Assembly: GCA_018725345.1 (NCBI GenBank)
Contig: QLUI01000043.1
Span: forward strand, 1 to 9,881
Length of the DNA stretch: 9,881 bases
Direction of reading: 5' to 3'
Source of the DNA: Bacillota bacterium
GTDB lineage: Bacteria; Bacillota; Dethiobacteria; Dethiobacterales; Dethiobacteraceae
Part shown: piece after piece, positions 7,901 through 9,881 of the stretch
Layout: each line of letters starts with the position of its first letter
Position numbering within the stretch: position 1 is the first letter of the stretch
Translations under genes and position numbers: made by a program
Notes under the pieces: model-generated
The model's database searches: none
Told to the model about the DNA's origin: nothing
What the model saw: only the letters and a program-made list of their open reading frames with translations

Positions 7901-8643
7901 TGCGTCCGCTGAAGCTTGTTTGCTCAAAAGAGGAGCAAAGCAAAATTCGCAGTCAACTCGCTTACCGCTATCCGCACTCCCCTAGCAATTTGTCTGCCAA
8001 ACTCTCTATCAGCGAAATAAAAGATTACTTGCCAACAGAAAGTGCAGGAGAGGGAGAGGGAAAAAGACTATTTTTTGCACCGCAAGCCTGGCACCAGCCC
8101 AGCTTTCTGCAAAAACGAAAAAGTTTATCTAACTTGGAGTTAGGAATTTTCTATCATCGCGTATTTCAGCATTTAAAACTACTGCCGCCTTTGGGTGAGC
8201 CGGAAATCGCCGGACAAATCGCCCATTTTGTAAAAACAGGAATCCTCAGCGAGGATGAAGCAAATTATCTAAATCCTGCGCAAATTGCTCCATTTTTCAC
8301 AGGGGTGGCAGGCCAGATCGTCTTTGCTCATGCTAACCAAACCTACAGAGAATGGCCCTTTACACTGATATTGCCTGCTAAAGAACTTGCTTGTGCTAAC
8401 TTAGACGAAACGGTGCTAATCCAGGGCATTATCGACCTGTTGGTCAAAACTGAGGAGGGGTATGTGCTGGTTGATTTTAAGACAGATAAAATTCCGCAGG
8501 GAGGAGCAGAGGAACTGGCAGCACGCTACAAAGAACAACTTGGTTATTACGCAAGGGCAGTTGAAACCATTCTTGCTGCCCCGGTGCGTGGTGCCTATCT
8601 ATATCTAATCACTAATGGAGAGACTCTGCCAATCCAGCTATGA
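4945..8643 (+). CDS. addA: ATP-dependent helicase/nuclease subunit A (AddA)
   Basis: This is the motor and nuclease subunit of AddAB, a UvrD/Rep-like superfamily 1 3'-5' helicase fused to a RecB-type nuclease. It has 1232 aa, the same length as the B. subtilis protein. Motifs in order: WTDEQLEAI (Q motif, residues 5-13); AAAAGAGKT with Lys30 (Walker A); LLVVTFTEAAAAEMRERI (Ia, 54-71); STLHSF (Ib, about 100); VDEYQD at 400-405 (Walker B, motif II); GDVKQSIYRFR (III); SKNFR (IV); IMSIHKSKGLEFP (V, within 793-809); and YVALTRAREKLLLIG (VI, 875-889). The C-terminal nuclease site shows FYHRVF (His1071), IIDLL (Asp1164), VDFKTDK (Asp1177, Lys1179) and YKEQLGYYARAVE. Asp1177 appears to be the counterpart of the known B. 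subtilis nuclease residue Asp1172. An acidic, probably disordered linker lies near residues 535-555. All catalytic positions are kept, so the holoenzyme should have helicase activity and two nucleases. Confidence 0.98.
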   Translation: MNKAWTDEQLEAITATGANLLVAAAAGAGKTAVLVERIIRIVCDRKTPVDIDRLLVVTFTEAAAAEMRERIGAALEKEIRESGRMELGRQLALVNGAPISTLHSFCLAVIRRYFYMLEIDPGFRVADEAEASMLRQDVLTELLEQALADEGTAILELVSSYGGKKGDEGLAQQILRLYSFAWSNPDPAGWLEKAVSLFEIAKHKSTTEALAPWIPSIFQHLLHELAHAEILLKRAFSLCYQPEAPVVYEKILTAEREQVERLIALAELSSWEELREAWLGATFNRLPTARGVCEEKKEQIKKLRDKAKAIVRSAAETFFVRTSADYLSEINKLAPLVTGLSELTKRFAELYGRKKRQIGLVDFNDLEHFCLQILWRANSAEAIPSDAALELRQHFSHVLVDEYQDINPVQDTILALVSRQGEPSPNLFMVGDVKQSIYRFRMGEPALFLKRYSCYPTRKGGVERKILLSKNFRCRAGVVSAVNFLFRQLMIEAAAEIEYNEDAELICGADYPENEHGSVSQVAVEVHLLPREQALDSALEAQDEEGDEPDALEREALVIAQRITEMLDSAEGALQIYDQESGVYRPASYRDMVILLRATNNRANRLIDILGRFGIPAYADLSTGYFAATEVETMLSLLKVLDNSCQDISLAAVLRSPFVGLSLEELALVRITGGKKSDFYNCVTLTANADIPLLSEKLQHFLSQLERWRSKARQEKLTTLIAAIYRESGYADYVAGLPNGAQRQANLHALFSRARQFDRFSRQGLFRFLEFIAQLRRSGEDLGAARALAENENVVRIMSIHKSKGLEFPIVFLCDLGKKFNFLDQQTDILIHKDQGIAPLVVDNQRMVRYPSLPYLALKLVGEAEVRAEEMRILYVALTRAREKLLLIGSARNLSDEQVVWRQLLTYQEKSLPTSELVRAKCCLDWLGRALIRHYDMEGAQKHFPWLPGEDSRFSISIWNGEDKRLPNLPLPNRTATKDWDDILALRPLKLVCSKEEQSKIRSQLAYRYPHSPSNLSAKLSISEIKDYLPTESAGEGEGKRLFFAPQAWHQPSFLQKRKSLSNLELGIFYHRVFQHLKLLPPLGEPEIAGQIAHFVKTGILSEDEANYLNPAQIAPFFTGVAGQIVFAHANQTYREWPFTLILPAKELACANLDETVLIQGIIDLLVKTEEGYVLVDFKTDKIPQGGAEELAARYKEQLGYYARAVETILAAPVRGAYLYLITNGETLPIQL

Positions 8644-8663
8644 AATATATTTTTGATTAGAAG

Positions 8664-8670
8664 AAGGAGG
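8664..8670 (+). promoter_or_regulatory. cobT ribosome binding site in the short addA-cobT gap
   Basis: AAGGAGG stands 7 bases before ATG 8678, a strong and correctly spaced site. The 34-base gap holds no terminator, no room for a cobalamin riboswitch, and no clear promoter, which supports read-through from addA. Confidence 0.88.
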
Positions 8671-8677
8671 AAGTACG

Positions 8678-9736
8678 ATGGAAAAGCTATCAAAAATACT
8701 TAGCAATATCAAACCGGTAGATCAGGGTGCAAGTTTACGATGCAAGCAACATCTTGACAATCTTACGAAACCGCCGGGAAGTTTAGGTGTACTTGAGGAA
8801 ATTGCGCAAAAACTGGCAGCTATTACTGGTGAAATAAAGCCACCATTGCCTAAGAAAACAGTTGTTTTAATGGCTGGTGATCACGGTGTGGTAGCGGAAG
8901 GTGTTTCAGCATACCCGCAAGAAGTGACCCCGCAGATGGTCATGAATTTTCTTTCCGGTGGGGCTGCCATGAATGTACTGGCTCGCCATGCTGATGCAGA
9001 ACTGGTAGTGGTGGATATAGGAGTGGCCGTAGATTTGCCTGGCCACCCCAGCCTGCAAATCAGAAAGATTGCCTATGGCACAAATAATTTAGCCAAAGGA
9101 CCGGCAATGACAAGAACACAAGCAGTAGCTGCCTTGGAATGCGGCATTGATGTAGCGGAAGAATGTATTGCTATGGGAACCGGAATTTTTGGTACCGGTG
9201 AAATGGGGATTGGCAATACCACTCCCAGTGTAGCCATAGCCGCAGTTTATAGCGGCGAAGATATTGCGGCCGTCTGTGGTCGCGGCACCGGACTAGACGA
9301 CGCCAAGCTGCAGAATAAGATACGCGTGATTCGGGAAGCGATCAATTTAAACGAGCCAGATCCTACAGATGCCCTTGATGTACTCTCCAAGCTGGGCGGA
9401 TACGAGATTGCCGGAATGGCAGGTGTAATGTTGGCTGCCGCTGCTCATGGCATCCCAGTTTTAGTGGATGGATTCATCTCAGGCGCTGCCGCTCTAATTG
9501 CCTGCAACCTTCACCCTCATGCAAACCAGTACATGCTTGCTTCTCATCTGTCTGAGGAGCCGGGACATAGCGTCACGTTGAAAATTCTAGGTCTCATGCC
9601 ATTTTTAAAGATGAATATGCGCTTAGGAGAGGGGACCGGTTCAGCTTTAGCAATGACGATGGTGGATGCCGCAATAAAAATTTGTGCAGAAATGGCCAGC
9701 TTTGCTGATGCCGGTGTAACAAAAGCAACAGAATAA
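8678..9736 (+). CDS. cobT: Nicotinate-nucleotide--dimethylbenzimidazole phosphoribosyltransferase (CobT)
   Basis: CobT moves ribose phosphate from nicotinate mononucleotide to 5,6-dimethylbenzimidazole or a related base, making the alpha-ribotide joined to the corrin ring late in cobalamin synthesis. The protein has 352 aa; the Salmonella enzyme has 356. Motifs include LTKPPGSLGVLE (29-40), MAGDHGVVAEGVSAYP (65-80), GTGEMGIGNTTP with Glu175 (172-183), CGRGTGLDD (200-208), DVLSKLGG (234-241), VDGFISGAAAL (263-273) and MRLGEGTGSALAM. Glu318 in that last motif fits the catalytic base known as Glu317 in Salmonella. It is full length and starts at an ATG with a strong Shine-Dalgarno. No cobS, cobU or cobC is next to it; it trails addBA and ends at its own terminator. 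The family also includes ArsA/ArsB-type enzymes that activate phenolic bases. A single gene argues for the ordinary type, but the base used cannot be read from the sequence. Confidence 0.97.
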   Translation: MEKLSKILSNIKPVDQGASLRCKQHLDNLTKPPGSLGVLEEIAQKLAAITGEIKPPLPKKTVVLMAGDHGVVAEGVSAYPQEVTPQMVMNFLSGGAAMNVLARHADAELVVVDIGVAVDLPGHPSLQIRKIAYGTNNLAKGPAMTRTQAVAALECGIDVAEECIAMGTGIFGTGEMGIGNTTPSVAIAAVYSGEDIAAVCGRGTGLDDAKLQNKIRVIREAINLNEPDPTDALDVLSKLGGYEIAGMAGVMLAAAAHGIPVLVDGFISGAAALIACNLHPHANQYMLASHLSEEPGHSVTLKILGLMPFLKMNMRLGEGTGSALAMTMVDAAIKICAEMASFADAGVTKATE

Positions 9737-9746
9737 AAACACAAAG

Positions 9747-9791
9747 AAAAAGCATGATAGTCATGGAGAGTGACCGTCACGCTTTTTTTTT
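9747..9791 (+). terminator. Intrinsic terminator of the addBA-cobT operon
   Basis: Eleven bases after the cobT stop, 9747-9764 pairs with 9770-9787 around a 5-base loop (GGAGA). The stem has 18 positions, with two A-C mismatches and two G-T wobbles. Nine T follow the AAAAAGC/GCTTTTT base at 9783-9791. This is a textbook rho-independent terminator and marks the 3' end of the transcript. Confidence 0.88.
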
Positions 9792-9881
9792 GTTCCCTCG
9801 CATAAAATAAGCTTACATAAAATATGCACAATTTAAGTTTTGCCTTGAATATGATAAGATAATTAGTAAAACATGGTTGAG
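9792..9881. other. AT-rich non-coding tail, probably upstream region of the next gene
   Basis: No gene is visible in these last 90 bases. CATAAAATA is repeated at 9801-9809 and 9816-9824. Minus-10-like hexamers TATGAT (9850-9855) and GATAAT (9858-9863) occur, but no TTGACA-like box sits at a proper distance. An ATG at 9873 lacks a Shine-Dalgarno. A promoter for a gene beyond the window is plausible but not shown. Confidence 0.35.

Noticed and set aside
1502..8643. AGCGG pentamers as possible Chi sites for AddAB
   Set aside because: A pentamer is expected often by chance, and the Chi sequence of this organism is unknown. A genome-wide skew analysis would be needed.
8644..8677. A B12 riboswitch in front of cobT
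   Set aside because: The gap is only 34 bases, far too short for a cobalamin riboswitch, and no B12 box is seen.
9544..9831. A 95-codon minus-strand frame over the cobT 3' end
   Set aside because: It runs across the operon terminator into conserved cobT sequence and lacks initiation signals.
1..9881. Mobile elements, CRISPR arrays, tRNA or rRNA genes, phage-defence system
   Set aside because: No transposase or integrase, spaced repeat array or tRNA-like fold was seen. AddAB is a housekeeping repair enzyme rather than a novel defence locus.

Overview
The window reads as ordinary chromosomal DNA of a Firmicutes-type bacterium. The evidence is strong AAGGAGG-type ribosome binding sites, a GTG start coupled to the upstream stop codon, T-tailed intrinsic terminators, and above all the addB-addA gene order that encodes the Gram-positive AddAB helicase-nuclease. 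Base composition looks balanced, and the lone anaerobic-type cobT would suit a cobamide-making clostridial or Negativicutes-like anaerobe. The genus cannot be fixed from this sequence.

Layout. Positions 1-273 carry no convincing gene. They hold a perfect 15-bp hairpin at the left edge, a G/C-run-rich stretch that may be an interspersed repeat (about 46-186), and a second T-tailed hairpin that terminates the minus-strand gene. At 274-1326 (minus) is a complete beta-decarboxylating dehydrogenase of the isocitrate/isopropylmalate family, closest in motifs to LeuB type 2. A 175-bp divergent intergenic region (1327-1501) holds the signals for this gene and for the rightward operon.

From 1502 to 9736 three plus-strand genes are closely spaced: addB (1148 aa), addA (1232 aa, overlapping addB by 4 bp) and cobT (352 aa, 34 bp after addA). 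A strong intrinsic terminator follows at 9747-9791. AddB and AddA form one heterodimeric enzyme that resects double-strand breaks for RecA-dependent repair. All helicase motifs in AddA, both nuclease sites and the AddB iron-sulfur cysteines are intact. CobT activates the lower-ligand base of cobalamin. It has no evident functional tie to AddAB and probably shares the transcript. The last 90 bases are AT-rich and non-coding.

I see no mobile element, CRISPR array, RNA gene or novel multi-gene system. The points most worth checking are the coenzyme-site sequence of the dehydrogenase (IDH-like Lys-Tyr, no His), the possible dispersed repeat near the left edge, and the addBA-cobT linkage.
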